In this document: positions 28,290-38,648 of the stretch, piece by piece
Position numbering within the stretch: position 1 is the first letter of the stretch
Layout of the letters: each line of letters opens with the position of its first letter
DNA from: Streptomyces tropicalis
Lineage (GTDB): Bacteria; Actinomycetota; Actinomycetes; Streptomycetales; Streptomycetaceae
DNA: 64,000 bases
Direction: 5' to 3'
Assembly (NCBI RefSeq): GCF_029269835.1
Contig: NZ_JARJBB010000003.1
Coordinates: forward strand, 1 to 64,000
The notes under the pieces: generated by a model
Told to the model about the DNA's origin: nothing
What the model saw: only the letters and a program-made list of their open reading frames with translations
The model's database searches: none
Translations under genes and position numbers: made by a program

Positions 28290-30860
28290 GTGATCCAGGC
28301 CTTCGGACTGACCAGCGACTCCCGTAAGGACCGTCCCCCCGCCGTCGACGACGTCTCCTTCGAAGCGCAGGCGGGCCGTGTGACCGCGCTCCTCGGGACG
28401 CCGGGTGCGGGAAAGACCACGACCCTCAGACTCATGCTCGAACTCCAACAAGGCCGTGGTCTGGCGTACTTCAGGGGTCGCCCCCTGCACCGCGTCCCCC
28501 ACCCGGCCCGCGAGGTCGGCGTCCTGCTCGGCGATGTCCCGGGGCATCCGTCCCGCACCGTCCGCGGGCATCTGCGCATGCTCTGCGCCGCCGCGGGCCT
28601 GCCCGCCCGGCGCGCCGACGAGGTCCTGGAAGTCGTCGGGATCGTCAGCCTCCGCGACGAGCGGCTGGGCGTCCTGTCGCGGGGCATGGACCGCCGGTTG
28701 GGTCTGGCCTGTGTCCTGCTCACCGACCCGCACACCCTGGTCCTCGACGATCCGGCCGGCGGACTGTCCACCAAGGAGGGCCAGTGGGTGCACGCCATGC
28801 TGCGGGCCCACGCGAACGAGGGCGGCACGGTGCTGTTCACCACGGCCGACTCCAGGGAGGCGGCGCGCACGGCCGACCGCGTCGTCACCCTCGACCGCGG
28901 CCGGCTCGCCGCGGAGCAGGACGCGGCGGAGTTCGCCCGCACCCGGCTGCGCCCCCGGGTCGTCGTGCGCAGCCCGCATGCTGCCCGCCTCGCCGCCCTG
29001 CTGGCCAAGGAGGCCCGTACCGCTCGCCGCTCCGTCGAGGTCGTCCGGGAGGAAGGCAACCGTCTGTCCGTCTACGGCAGTACGTGCGCGGACATCGGCG
29101 AAGCGGCGTTCCGCCACGGCATTCTCATCCACAAACTCGCCGACGAGGTGCGGGACATGGGTCCGGGCGCGGGAACCGCCTCCCCGGACGCCGCGCAGGC
29201 CGCAGCTGAGCCGCTCCCGCACGGGGCACCGGCCGCGGCGGAGCCGTGCCCCGCGGCGGCCGAGGAACCCAGCCGGGAGAGCGGGGCCGCCGGGTCCGGC
29301 CGTCCAGGCGCGAGGCGTACGGAGTCCGGCGACCGGGGATCCGGCGATGCACCCGCCCCGCGTGGCGACCGGCCGGCCGTGGCCGCGGCGGAACACGTGC
29401 CGTCCGGAGCCCGTGCCTCGCACGCACCGCGGTCGCAGGCCGCCGAGCGCGCCCACGCCGACTCGGCCCTGCGGTCCGACGAGGGCCGGAGCGCACCCGG
29501 TCACGGTTCCGGCGACGGCATCGGTGCCGTCGCCGAGGGGGCCGTCCGTGCCCGCCGTGCGGACGGGCGGGCCTCCGGGCACGCCGAGTCGGTGGCTGCC
29601 GGCGCGCGTCGCGACACGACGTCCTCGGCCGACGCACGTACGGTCGGTGTCGACACCGCGTCCTCCGCGTCCACGCGCACAGGCCGTCCCGACGCGGCAC
29701 CTGCCGGTGCCGCCTCCCCGACGCCGCGCGCCGCCGGTGCAGGCGCCGGCGGCACTGCTCTTTCCGACGGTGCCGCCACCGCTGCCGGCCGCGCCCACGG
29801 CTCCGTTCCGTCCGTGACGGGTACACCGTCCGGGATCTCCTTCCCGTACGTGACGGGTACACCGTCCGGGATCTCCTTCCCGTACGTGACGGGCACTCCG
29901 TCCGGGATCTCCTTCCCGTCCGTGGCGGACGTCCCGTCCGACGGCGACCGCCCGCACCGGGGTGCGCATCAGGCGTCCCCCACAGCCACGAGGACGTCGC
30001 AGACGGCGGGTATTCCGACCCCGCGTCCGGCGGACACCGCCCCGCCCGACCTCGTGTCCTCCCTTCCGCCTCCCATCTCCGTACGGCCCGGCCCGAAGCC
30101 TCTCCGTCCGCTGCGCTACGAGTTGCGTCGCGCGACCGGAATCAGCACGGGTTTTCTCATCAGTGCCGCGGTCCTCGGCGTTTCCGCCCTCATCGCCCTG
30201 GTCCTGGGGCGGCTCGGCCACACCGCACAGCCGCGCCTGCTGGCGGCCTGGCCCGACAGCCTGCCCCTGCCGCCCGCGGCCCTCGGTGCCGGACTGCTGG
30301 GTGCCCTCGCCTTCGGCGACGAGTTCCGCCACCCCGCTCTGGCGGCGGACCGCGGGTCGGTGCCCCGCCGGCTCGGGCTGCTCACCGCGAAACTGCTCGT
30401 CGCCACCTTCACCGGACTGCTGCTCGCCTTCCTCACCGTCGGATGCGACGCCGAAGTGCTCTACCTCGCCTACGGACGGGAGCTCACCGAAGTTCCCGGC
30501 GACTGGCTCGCCCCGACCGCGAGTTGGACCGGGCTCGTCGTGGGATGTGCCTGGGCCGGTGTCCTGGCCGCCGGACTGTTCCGCTCCACCACGGCCGGAC
30601 TCGCGGCCGTGGTCGCCGTACCGGTGCTCGTGGTGCCCGTGCTGGCGAAGGTCCTCACCGGGGCGAACGCGCGCGCGGCGGCCGGTCTCCCCTTCCGGCT
30701 GCGACGGACGTTCCTGCTCCAGTGGCCCTTCGGAGGGGACCGCTATCTCGCCGCAGCGGTGCGGGTCGTCGCCCAACCCGTGGGTGGCGCGCTGACCTTG
30801 TCGCTGGTCGCGCTGTTGTCCGCCTATCTGCTGACCACTCTGCGGAACAGGGCGGGGTGA
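28290..30860 (+). CDS. ABC-type protein with degenerate ATPase, repeat-rich linker and membrane domain
   Basis: Encodes 856 residues in three parts. The N-terminal ABC ATPase (about 1-210) has Walker A GTPGAGKTT and Walker B TLVLDDP, but the signature is LSRGM in place of LSGGQ, the catalytic glutamate is aspartate, and the H-loop histidine is missing (TTADS). The linker (about 290-600) is Ala/Arg/Pro-rich and holds a tandem repeat of VTGTPSGISFPY. The C-terminus (about 610-850) has five or so hydrophobic helices typical of an ABC-2-type permease. GTG at 28290 was preferred over TTG at 28281. It is the upstream neighbour of whiH; a link to sporulation is unknown. Confidence 0.7.
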   Translation: MIQAFGLTSDSRKDRPPAVDDVSFEAQAGRVTALLGTPGAGKTTTLRLMLELQQGRGLAYFRGRPLHRVPHPAREVGVLLGDVPGHPSRTVRGHLRMLCAAAGLPARRADEVLEVVGIVSLRDERLGVLSRGMDRRLGLACVLLTDPHTLVLDDPAGGLSTKEGQWVHAMLRAHANEGGTVLFTTADSREAARTADRVVTLDRGRLAAEQDAAEFARTRLRPRVVVRSPHAARLAALLAKEARTARRSVEVVREEGNRLSVYGSTCADIGEAAFRHGILIHKLADEVRDMGPGAGTASPDAAQAAAEPLPHGAPAAAEPCPAAAEEPSRESGAAGSGRPGARRTESGDRGSGDAPAPRGDRPAVAAAEHVPSGARASHAPRSQAAERAHADSALRSDEGRSAPGHGSGDGIGAVAEGAVRARRADGRASGHAESVAAGARRDTTSSADARTVGVDTASSASTRTGRPDAAPAGAASPTPRAAGAGAGGTALSDGAATAAGRAHGSVPSVTGTPSGISFPYVTGTPSGISFPYVTGTPSGISFPSVADVPSDGDRPHRGAHQASPTATRTSQTAGIPTPRPADTAPPDLVSSLPPPISVRPGPKPLRPLRYELRRATGISTGFLISAAVLGVSALIALVLGRLGHTAQPRLLAAWPDSLPLPPAALGAGLLGALAFGDEFRHPALAADRGSVPRRLGLLTAKLLVATFTGLLLAFLTVGCDAEVLYLAYGRELTEVPGDWLAPTASWTGLVVGCAWAGVLAAGLFRSTTAGLAAVVAVPVLVVPVLAKVLTGANARAAAGLPFRLRRTFLLQWPFGGDRYLAAAVRVVAQPVGGALTLSLVALLSAYLLTTLRNRAG
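29814..29921 (+). repeat. three 36-bp in-frame tandem repeats (12 residues each)
   Basis: Three near-identical 36-bp units begin at 29814, 29850 and 29886, each encoding VTGTPSGISFPY or a close variant. A degenerate fourth unit starts at 29922. The first two are almost identical at DNA level, which points to recent expansion by slippage. Confidence 0.95.
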
Positions 30861-30901
30861 ACGCCCTTCGTGCCGATTCGGTCGTGCCGTGTGCGCAACT
30901 C

Positions 30902-30930
30902 CACGGGTACCGCGCATTTCTTTCCGATAA
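30902..30930 (+). promoter_or_regulatory. candidate sigma-WhiG promoter of whiH
   Basis: TTCCGATAA ends at 30930 and matches the -10 of sigma-WhiG promoters (GCCGATAA) at seven of eight positions. The expected -35 TAAA is not clear 15-16 nt upstream. In S. coelicolor whiH is known to depend on sigma-WhiG, which supports this reading. Confidence 0.55.
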
Positions 30931-31022
30931 GGCGTCAATTGCGACGAAGGGAGCGATCACCCTTTCGTGTGCTTTTCACCAAAGACCTCAAGGGAGTTGG
31001 AGACAGCGCCGACAAAGGATCC

Positions 31023-31910
31023 GTGAGTACCCTTGCGCACACCATGATGACCGCCGCCCGTTCCTCAGACTCCGGCCTCGTCGGTCCGGGCGGACTCGAC
31101 CGCTACCCCTACGCGGAGTCGCCCGTCCCCGACCGCGTGGGAGCCCCGTCCTGGGACGGACCCGATCAGGAGCTGGGCCGTGTCGGCCGCCGCCCCTCGG
31201 GCAACCGCGGCCGCGGACTGCACGGCCAACTCGTTCAGCAGCTGGGTCAGATGATCGTCTCCGGCGACCTGGGCGCCGACCGCCCCCTGGTGCCCGAGGA
31301 GATCGGCCAGCGCTTCGAGGTCTCCCGCACCGTCGTCCGCGAGTCACTCCGAGTCCTGGAGGCCAAGGGCCTGGTCAGCGCCCGCCCCAATGTGGGCACG
31401 CGGGTGCGCCCGGTCAGCGACTGGAACCTCCTGGACCCGGACATCATCGAGTGGCGGGCCTTCGGGCCGCAGCGCGACGACCAGCGTCGCGAGCTGAACG
31501 AGCTGCGCTGGACGATCGAGCCGCTCGCCGCTCGCCTTGCCGCCGGACACGGCCGCGAGGACGTGCAGCAGCGCCTCGTCGACATGGTCGAGATCATGGG
31601 CCATGCCCTGGCACAGGGTGACGCCCTCACGTTCTCCCGTGCGGACACCGAGTTCCACACCCTGCTCATCCAGGTCGCCGGCAACCGCATGCTGGAGCAC
31701 CTGTCCGGGATCGTCTCCGCGGCCCTCCAGGTGTCCGGCGGCCCGGTCACCGGGTGCGAGCGGCCCAACGACAGCTCCCTGGCGCAGCACGCCCGCATCG
31801 CCGACGCGCTCGCCGCGGGCGACGGCGCGGCGGCGGAAGCCGCGATGCGCCAGTTGCTGACGGTGCACCCCGAGGTCGAGCGGGTGGTCCCCGCTCCGCG
31901 CGAGCACTGA
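31023..31910 (+). CDS. whiH: sporulation regulator WhiH (GntR/FadR family)
   Basis: A GntR-family transcription factor of 295 residues. The winged helix is at about residues 60-130 (GLHGQLVQQLGQMIVSGDL, EEIGQRFEVSRTVVRESLRVLEAKGLV, then PNVGTRVRP), followed by an FCD-type effector domain (about 150-285). In streptomycetes WhiH is needed for sporulation septation and represses its own gene. GTG at 31023 was chosen because AAAGGA precedes it and the family starts VSTLA. It sits between an ABC-type gene and hrdB, an order characteristic of Streptomyces. Confidence 0.93.
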   Translation: MSTLAHTMMTAARSSDSGLVGPGGLDRYPYAESPVPDRVGAPSWDGPDQELGRVGRRPSGNRGRGLHGQLVQQLGQMIVSGDLGADRPLVPEEIGQRFEVSRTVVRESLRVLEAKGLVSARPNVGTRVRPVSDWNLLDPDIIEWRAFGPQRDDQRRELNELRWTIEPLAARLAAGHGREDVQQRLVDMVEIMGHALAQGDALTFSRADTEFHTLLIQVAGNRMLEHLSGIVSAALQVSGGPVTGCERPNDSSLAQHARIADALAAGDGAAAEAAMRQLLTVHPEVERVVPAPREH

Positions 31911-32394
31911 AACAGTCGGGCACGGGCCGGGCTCTGCCGTCCTCTCGAGCGGACGGCACGCCCGGGCTCGGCCGGCCGTGCCACCCCGCCCGGCCGCGCA
32001 CCGCATCCTGCAGGACCGCCGGGTCTCCCACGTCGGCGGCGGAGTCCGCGGGCGATGATGGGGTGAGCGACGGGTGGACCTCTCTCCGGCGGGTACCTGG
32101 AGGCTCGGCGGACCCTCTCCCACTGCCGCAAGTGTTCTTATTTGGCCATGTCTGACCGTTTTTGAGCGCTTACGGGGTGTGACTCGGGCCACGCAGATTG
32201 GGCGTAACGCTCGTGGGGGCAGCGCGATGACCTAAGAGGTGACAGCCGCGGAGGGAATACGGACGCCGTTCATGGCGCTGTGCATCTCCCCGGCCCCTGC
32301 CCGCGCCGTCGGCCCAATCCCCAGGCCGGTGGTCGGCCTCTGTCCTCTGCGGACGGGGCCGGAAGCCGTTTTCCAACGTTTCGAGAGGTTGTTC
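31911..32394 (+). promoter_or_regulatory. leader and promoter region of hrdB
   Basis: A 484-bp region between whiH and hrdB with an AT-richer patch at about 32130-32172. A sequence GGGAATA at 32253 is followed 18 nt later by GCT, which resembles the sigma-R pattern GGAAT-N18-GTT with one mismatch at the -10; in S. coelicolor a hrdB promoter is reported to be sigma-R dependent. The -35 and -10 of the main promoter were not identified with confidence. Confidence 0.35.
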
Positions 32395-33939
32395 GTGTCG
32401 GCCAGCACATCCCGTACGCTCCCGCCGGAGATCGCCGAGTCCGTCTCTGTCATGGCGCTCATCGAGCGGGGAAAGGCTGAGGGGCAGATCGCCGGCGACG
32501 ATGTGCGTCGGGCCTTCGAAGCTGACCAGATTCCGGCCACTCAGTGGAAGAACGTACTGCGCAGCCTCAACCAGATCCTCGAGGAAGAGGGTGTGACGCT
32601 GATGGTCAGTGCCGCGGAGCCCAACAAGCGCACCCGCAAGAGCGTCGCAGCGAAGAGCCCGGCCAAGCGCACCGCCACCAAGACGGTCGCGGCCAAGACG
32701 GTGACGACCCGGAAGGCCACCGCGGCCACGCCCTCGGCGGCGCCCGCCGTCGCCGACACGCCGGTCGAGGACGACGCCCCGAAGAAGGCCGCCGCCAAGA
32801 AGACGACCGCCGCCAAGAAGACCGCGGCGAAGAAGACCACGGCCACCGCCAAGAAGACGGCGGCCAAGAAGACGACTGCCGGCAAGAAGGACGACGCCGA
32901 GCTGATCGAGGACGAGGTCATCGAGGAGGCCAAGGGCACCGAGGAGCCCGAGGGCACCGAGAACGCCGGCTTCGTACTCTCGGACGAGGACGAGGACGAC
33001 GCGCCGGCGCAGCAGGTCGCCGCCGCCGGTGCCACCGCCGACCCCGTCAAGGACTACCTCAAGCAGATCGGCAAGGTCCCCCTGCTCAACGCCGAGCAGG
33101 AGGTCGAGCTGGCCAAGCGCATCGAGGCGGGTCTCTTCGCCGAGGACAAGCTGGCCAACGCCGACAAGCTCGCGCCCAAGCTCAAGCGTGAGCTGGAGAT
33201 CATCGCCGAGGACGGCCGCCGCGCCAAGAACCACCTCCTGGAGGCCAACCTCCGTCTGGTGGTCTCCCTGGCCAAGCGCTACACCGGCCGCGGCATGCTC
33301 TTCCTGGACCTCATCCAGGAAGGCAACCTCGGTCTGATCCGCGCGGTGGAGAAGTTCGACTACACCAAGGGCTACAAGTTCTCCACGTACGCCACCTGGT
33401 GGATCCGTCAGGCGATCACCCGCGCCATGGCGGACCAGGCCCGCACCATCCGCATCCCCGTGCACATGGTCGAGGTCATCAACAAGCTTGCGCGCGTCCA
33501 GCGCCAGATGCTCCAGGACCTGGGCCGCGAGCCCACTCCGGAGGAGCTGGCCAAGGAGCTCGACATGACCCCGGAGAAGGTCATCGAGGTCCAGAAGTAC
33601 GGCCGCGAGCCCATCTCCCTGCACACGCCGCTGGGCGAGGACGGCGACAGCGAGTTCGGTGACCTCATCGAGGACTCCGAGGCCGTCGTGCCTGCCGACG
33701 CGGTCAGCTTCACGCTGCTGCAGGAGCAGCTCCACTCGGTCCTCGACACGCTGTCCGAGCGTGAGGCGGGCGTGGTCTCCATGCGCTTCGGCCTCACCGA
33801 CGGTCAGCCGAAGACCCTCGACGAGATCGGCAAGGTCTACGGCGTGACGCGTGAGCGCATCCGCCAGATCGAGTCCAAGACCATGTCGAAGCTGCGTCAC
33901 CCGTCGCGTTCGCAGGTGCTGCGCGACTACCTCGACTAG
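32395..33939 (+). CDS. hrdB: principal RNA polymerase sigma factor HrdB
   Basis: The essential group 1 sigma-70 factor, 514 residues. Region 1.1-like sequence occupies about 1-75. A Lys/Ala/Thr-rich linker follows (repeated [10 protein letters not shown], about 80-170), typical of actinobacterial HrdB. Regions 1.2-2.4 begin at [16 protein letters not shown] and include [33 protein letters not shown] and TIRIPVHM. Region 4.2 is [23 protein letters not shown] at 32395 follows the family start [15 protein letters not shown]. It is followed by a strong terminator. Confidence 0.97.
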   Translation: MSASTSRTLPPEIAESVSVMALIERGKAEGQIAGDDVRRAFEADQIPATQWKNVLRSLNQILEEEGVTLMVSAAEPNKRTRKSVAAKSPAKRTATKTVAAKTVTTRKATAATPSAAPAVADTPVEDDAPKKAAAKKTTAAKKTAAKKTTATAKKTAAKKTTAGKKDDAELIEDEVIEEAKGTEEPEGTENAGFVLSDEDEDDAPAQQVAAAGATADPVKDYLKQIGKVPLLNAEQEVELAKRIEAGLFAEDKLANADKLAPKLKRELEIIAEDGRRAKNHLLEANLRLVVSLAKRYTGRGMLFLDLIQEGNLGLIRAVEKFDYTKGYKFSTYATWWIRQAITRAMADQARTIRIPVHMVEVINKLARVQRQMLQDLGREPTPEELAKELDMTPEKVIEVQKYGREPISLHTPLGEDGDSEFGDLIEDSEAVVPADAVSFTLLQEQLHSVLDTLSEREAGVVSMRFGLTDGQPKTLDEIGKVYGVTRERIRQIESKTMSKLRHPSRSQVLRDYLD

Positions 33940-33958
33940 GTCGCGACGCCGTAGGCGG

Positions 33959-33991
33959 AAGGCCCGGATCCCTTCTGGGGAACCGGGCCTT
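33959..33991 (+). terminator. terminator of hrdB
   Basis: The stem AAGGCCCGG(A)TCCC pairs with GGGGA(A)CCGGGCCTT, about 20 bp after the hrdB stop. It is nearly perfect, with one mismatched pair. Confidence 0.8.
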
Positions 33992-34059
33992 CGTGCTGCG
34001 CACCCGGGCACCGTGGATGACTCTGGGTCTCCGATCATCACCCGGAGCGAGGAGTGCGT

Positions 34060-34920
34060 ATGCGACGCCGTATTGCCCGAGCACTGGCCCGGCCGCTGGT
34101 CATGGCGGCCGCCGCGACCGCGATACCGCTGGTCACGGCCGCCCCCGTGGTGGCCGACAGTGTGGTCGTCGGCGGCTTCCCCGTGGACGTCTCGACCAGC
34201 CCGTGGACCGTGGCCCTCTCCAGTCGTGACCGGTTCGGGGGTACGCGCGCGGGACAGTTCTGCGGAGGAGTGGCGGTCGGCCGGACCACCGTCCTCACCG
34301 CGGCCCACTGCATGGGGCGGGACGTGGTGGGCGCACCACCGACGAGTGACCTGAAGGTCATCAGCGGCCGTACGGACCTGCTCTCCACGGAGGGCAAGGA
34401 GGTGCCCGTCCGCAGCACCTGGGTCAACCCGCACTACGACCCCACCACCAACGGCGGCGACTTCGCCGTGCTCACCCTTTCCGAGCCGCTGCCGAGCAGT
34501 GCGGTCATCCCGATGGCGGGCGCGGGTGACCCGGCGTACGCACCGGGCACCGGCGCCACGGTCTACGGCTGGGGCGACACCAACGGGACCGCTGCCTATG
34601 CGCACCACCTGTACGCCGCGCAGATGCACGTCCTGCCCGACGCCGACTGCGAGCACGCCTACCCGGGCACCAGCGACGGCACCTATCTGAAGCAGAGCAT
34701 GCTGTGCGCGGGAGAGAAAGCCGGCGGCAAGGACGCCTGCCAGGGGGACAGCGGAGGGCCGCTGGTGGCGAAGGGGCGCCTGATCGGTCTGGTGTCGTGG
34801 GGGAGCGGCTGCGGCCGTCCCGGCGACCCGGGGGTCTATACGCGTCTCTCCGACGTCGTACGGACGCTCGGTGAGCAGACCGGCGGAACTGCCCGGCGGT
34901 CCTCCGCCGGCGGGGCCTGA
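34060..34920 (+). CDS. secreted trypsin-like (S1) serine protease
   Basis: Encodes 286 residues. A Sec signal peptide is clear (RRRIARALARPLVMAAAATAI..., with a cleavage site near VVADS). The protease domain begins VVVGGFPV and has the triad His in VLTAAHC, Asp in GGDFAVLTL and Ser in QGDSGGPLV, with GLVSWGSGCGRPGDPGVYTRLS near the end. It is a trypsin-like endopeptidase; the Asp that fixes trypsin specificity is DACQGDSGG. ATG at 34060 was chosen because GAGGAG at 34049-34054 is 5 nt away and overlaps the alternative GTG at 34054. It follows hrdB but lies beyond its terminator. Confidence 0.92.
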   Translation: MRRRIARALARPLVMAAAATAIPLVTAAPVVADSVVVGGFPVDVSTSPWTVALSSRDRFGGTRAGQFCGGVAVGRTTVLTAAHCMGRDVVGAPPTSDLKVISGRTDLLSTEGKEVPVRSTWVNPHYDPTTNGGDFAVLTLSEPLPSSAVIPMAGAGDPAYAPGTGATVYGWGDTNGTAAYAHHLYAAQMHVLPDADCEHAYPGTSDGTYLKQSMLCAGEKAGGKDACQGDSGGPLVAKGRLIGLVSWGSGCGRPGDPGVYTRLSDVVRTLGEQTGGTARRSSAGGA

Positions 34921-35049
34921 CTCCGGGCCGTGGGCGCCGCGGCACCGCTGGACGAGAACATCACGACGACGGGCGGCCGTTCCTGCGGGTCAGGGGCGGC
35001 CGCCCGTCGCGCCGGCCTCGGTGCCGGCCCTGGCTCGTCGTGCGAGGTG

Positions 35050-35280
35050 TCAGCGCTCGTCGTCGGACGCGGATTCGGGAACGGAGGTCAGGCGCTCGGT
35101 CTCGTCCTGTATCTCAGCGGCGATCTTCTTGAGTTCCGGCTCGAACTTGCGGCCGTGGTGGGCGCAGAACAGCAGTTCTCCGCCGCTCAGCAGGACGACG
35201 CGCAGGTACGCCTGGGCGCCGCAGCGGTCGCATCGATCAGCGGCCGTCAGCGGGCTCGCGGGGGTCAGAACAGTAGTCAC
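35050..35280 (-). CDS. small zinc-ribbon-like protein (DUF7455 type)
   Basis: Encodes 76 residues. The core is CDRCGAQAYLRVVLLSGGELLFC-HH, a CxxC plus CxHH arrangement fitting one zinc site, followed by a charged helical tail. This small actinobacterial family is commonly found beside sigma-factor or gyrase-type genes, and its function is unknown. GTG at 35280 is preceded by AAGAGGCGAC. It is convergent with the serine protease and divergent from parE. Confidence 0.8.
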   Translation of the reverse strand: MTTVLTPASPLTAADRCDRCGAQAYLRVVLLSGGELLFCAHHGRKFEPELKKIAAEIQDETERLTSVPESASDDER

Positions 35281-35720
35281 GTCGCCTCTTCTCTAGCTCG
35301 ACGAGCTGTCGTACCAGGGTCAACATCCAACCAGTCTCGAACGTTCCCGCTCGTGGCTTTCCCTCGAAAAAATCTCCCCGAGGTGGTCGGCTGCTGCCGG
35401 TTTGGCGGCGAATGTGCCGTATTGCGTTTCTGTGTGTCTTACGGTTTCGCGCTGTCGGTCATGGTCGGTCCTCCCGGCTGGGTTGCCGGTTGTTCATGAG
35501 GACGTGCCCGGAGCCTAAATGGTTCATGCCCGGAAGGGAACGTGATTCGTGCTTCACTCCATGGTGGGATCGAACATCCATACGACTCTCTACTAGTCTG
35601 GGTCTCTGCCGAGGGTTGCGTTACAAGGGCTCTACCAGGCCTCGGTACCCTCTGAGCGGCTACCGAAGCCGCGCCCTTCCCCCTGAGGGCCCCATCAGAA
35701 TTCAGCGAGGAGCGAACCGC
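35281..35720 (+). promoter_or_regulatory. leader and promoter region of parE
   Basis: A 440-bp spacer with an AT-rich segment (about 35340-35480) unusual for the genome. TACTAG/TAGTCT at 35591-35599 is a possible -10 box about 120 nt before the start codon. I see no supported small gene. Confidence 0.35.
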
Positions 35721-37844
<2,124 letters not shown>

Positions 37845-37849
37845 TAACG

Positions 37850-37919
37850 GCGCCCGGTCCCCTTTCCTGCGTCTTCCGTGCCCGACACCGGCACCTGCGT
37901 GGGAAGGGGGCCGGGCGTC
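37850..37919 (+). terminator. terminator of parE
   Basis: A long stem of GCGCCCGGTCCCCTTTCC against GGAAGGGGGCCGGGCGTC encloses a smaller hairpin (GTGCCCGACACCGGCAC). It lies right after the parE stop. Confidence 0.75.
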
Positions 37920-37954
37920 TTCGTCCCGAGGCGTCCGCGCCGCGCTCCGCCGTG

Positions 37955-37976
37955 CTCTCCACCCGTGGGTGGAGAG
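37955..37976. promoter_or_regulatory. perfect 22-bp palindrome upstream of the kinase operon
   Basis: CTCTCCACCC-GT-GGGTGGAGAG is a perfect palindrome 127 bp ahead of the membrane-protein gene, not followed by a gene end. The half-site TCCACCCGT recurs at 37992 and again at 40520, before the symporter operon. Confidence 0.5.
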
Positions 37977-38102
37977 TCGGCCCGGTCCGAATCCACCCGT
38001 GATCCACCTCCGCTCCGATCATGCGGGCCGCGGATCTCCGTAGCGTCGAAGGCGTCGGCGGCACACGGCCGCCGGCCTCCCCTTCCGCTCACGGAGGCAC
38101 AG

Positions 38103-38648
38103 ATGTCCGGGCTGGTCAACGCTCTGGTGATCGCGGCCGTCGCGGCCCTGGTGATCTCGCGGCAGTTCCGCGCACGGCGGTTCGACGCCGACCGGCGCTG
38201 GTGGCTGCTGCCCCTGATCCTGACGGTCGTCGCGCTCCGCGAACCCGGCCTGATCGACACCCGCCACCGCACCGAGTCCGTCGCCCTGCTCGCCGTGGAA
38301 CTGCTCGTCGGCCTCGCCATCGGTGCGGGCTGGGCCTGGACCAGCCGGATATGGGTGGAGGCGGACGGCGCCGTGTGGACCAAGGGCACCAGGGCCGCCG
38401 CGGCGGTCTGGGTCGTCGGGGTCGCGGTCCGTGTCGGCCTCTTCGGCGTCGGCAGGGTGCTGGACGTGCATCAGAACAGCTCCGCCCTCACCCTCGCCCT
38501 GGGCGGCACGTTGCTGGTCCGCTCCGGAGTCCTGGCCTGGCGCGCGCAGACGCTGGCCGGAGCGGCCGTCCGGGCCGCGGCGTACGGTGACGGCACCCCC
38601 CGGTCGGCCGACGACACGGCCCGCCTCGCGTGGAAGGAACGCGTGTGA
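38103..38648 (+). CDS. DUF1453-like membrane protein
   Basis: Encodes 181 residues with four to five predicted membrane helices (for example LVNALVIAAVAALVI, WWLLPLILTVVAL, LLAVELLVGLAIGAGWAW, and AAVWVVGVAVRVGLFGV). The family resembles CcdC/DUF1453. No function is known. It has GGAGG just upstream. It is translationally coupled to the histidine kinase gene (overlap GTGA), so it may act as a partner or cofactor of the kinase. Confidence 0.7.
   Translation: MSGLVNALVIAAVAALVISRQFRARRFDADRRWWLLPLILTVVALREPGLIDTRHRTESVALLAVELLVGLAIGAGWAWTSRIWVEADGAVWTKGTRAAAAVWVVGVAVRVGLFGVGRVLDVHQNSSALTLALGGTLLVRSGVLAWRAQTLAGAAVRAAAYGDGTPRSADDTARLAWKERV

Noticed and set aside
32541..33050. Minus-strand open frame opposite the Lys/Ala linker of hrdB
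   Set aside because: It is a mirror of the repeated AAG/GCC codons of hrdB and has no independent support.
35330..35350. TCGAACGTTC near the parE leader as a possible LexA box
   Set aside because: The spacing between half-sites is wrong (no CGAAC-N4-GTTCG).
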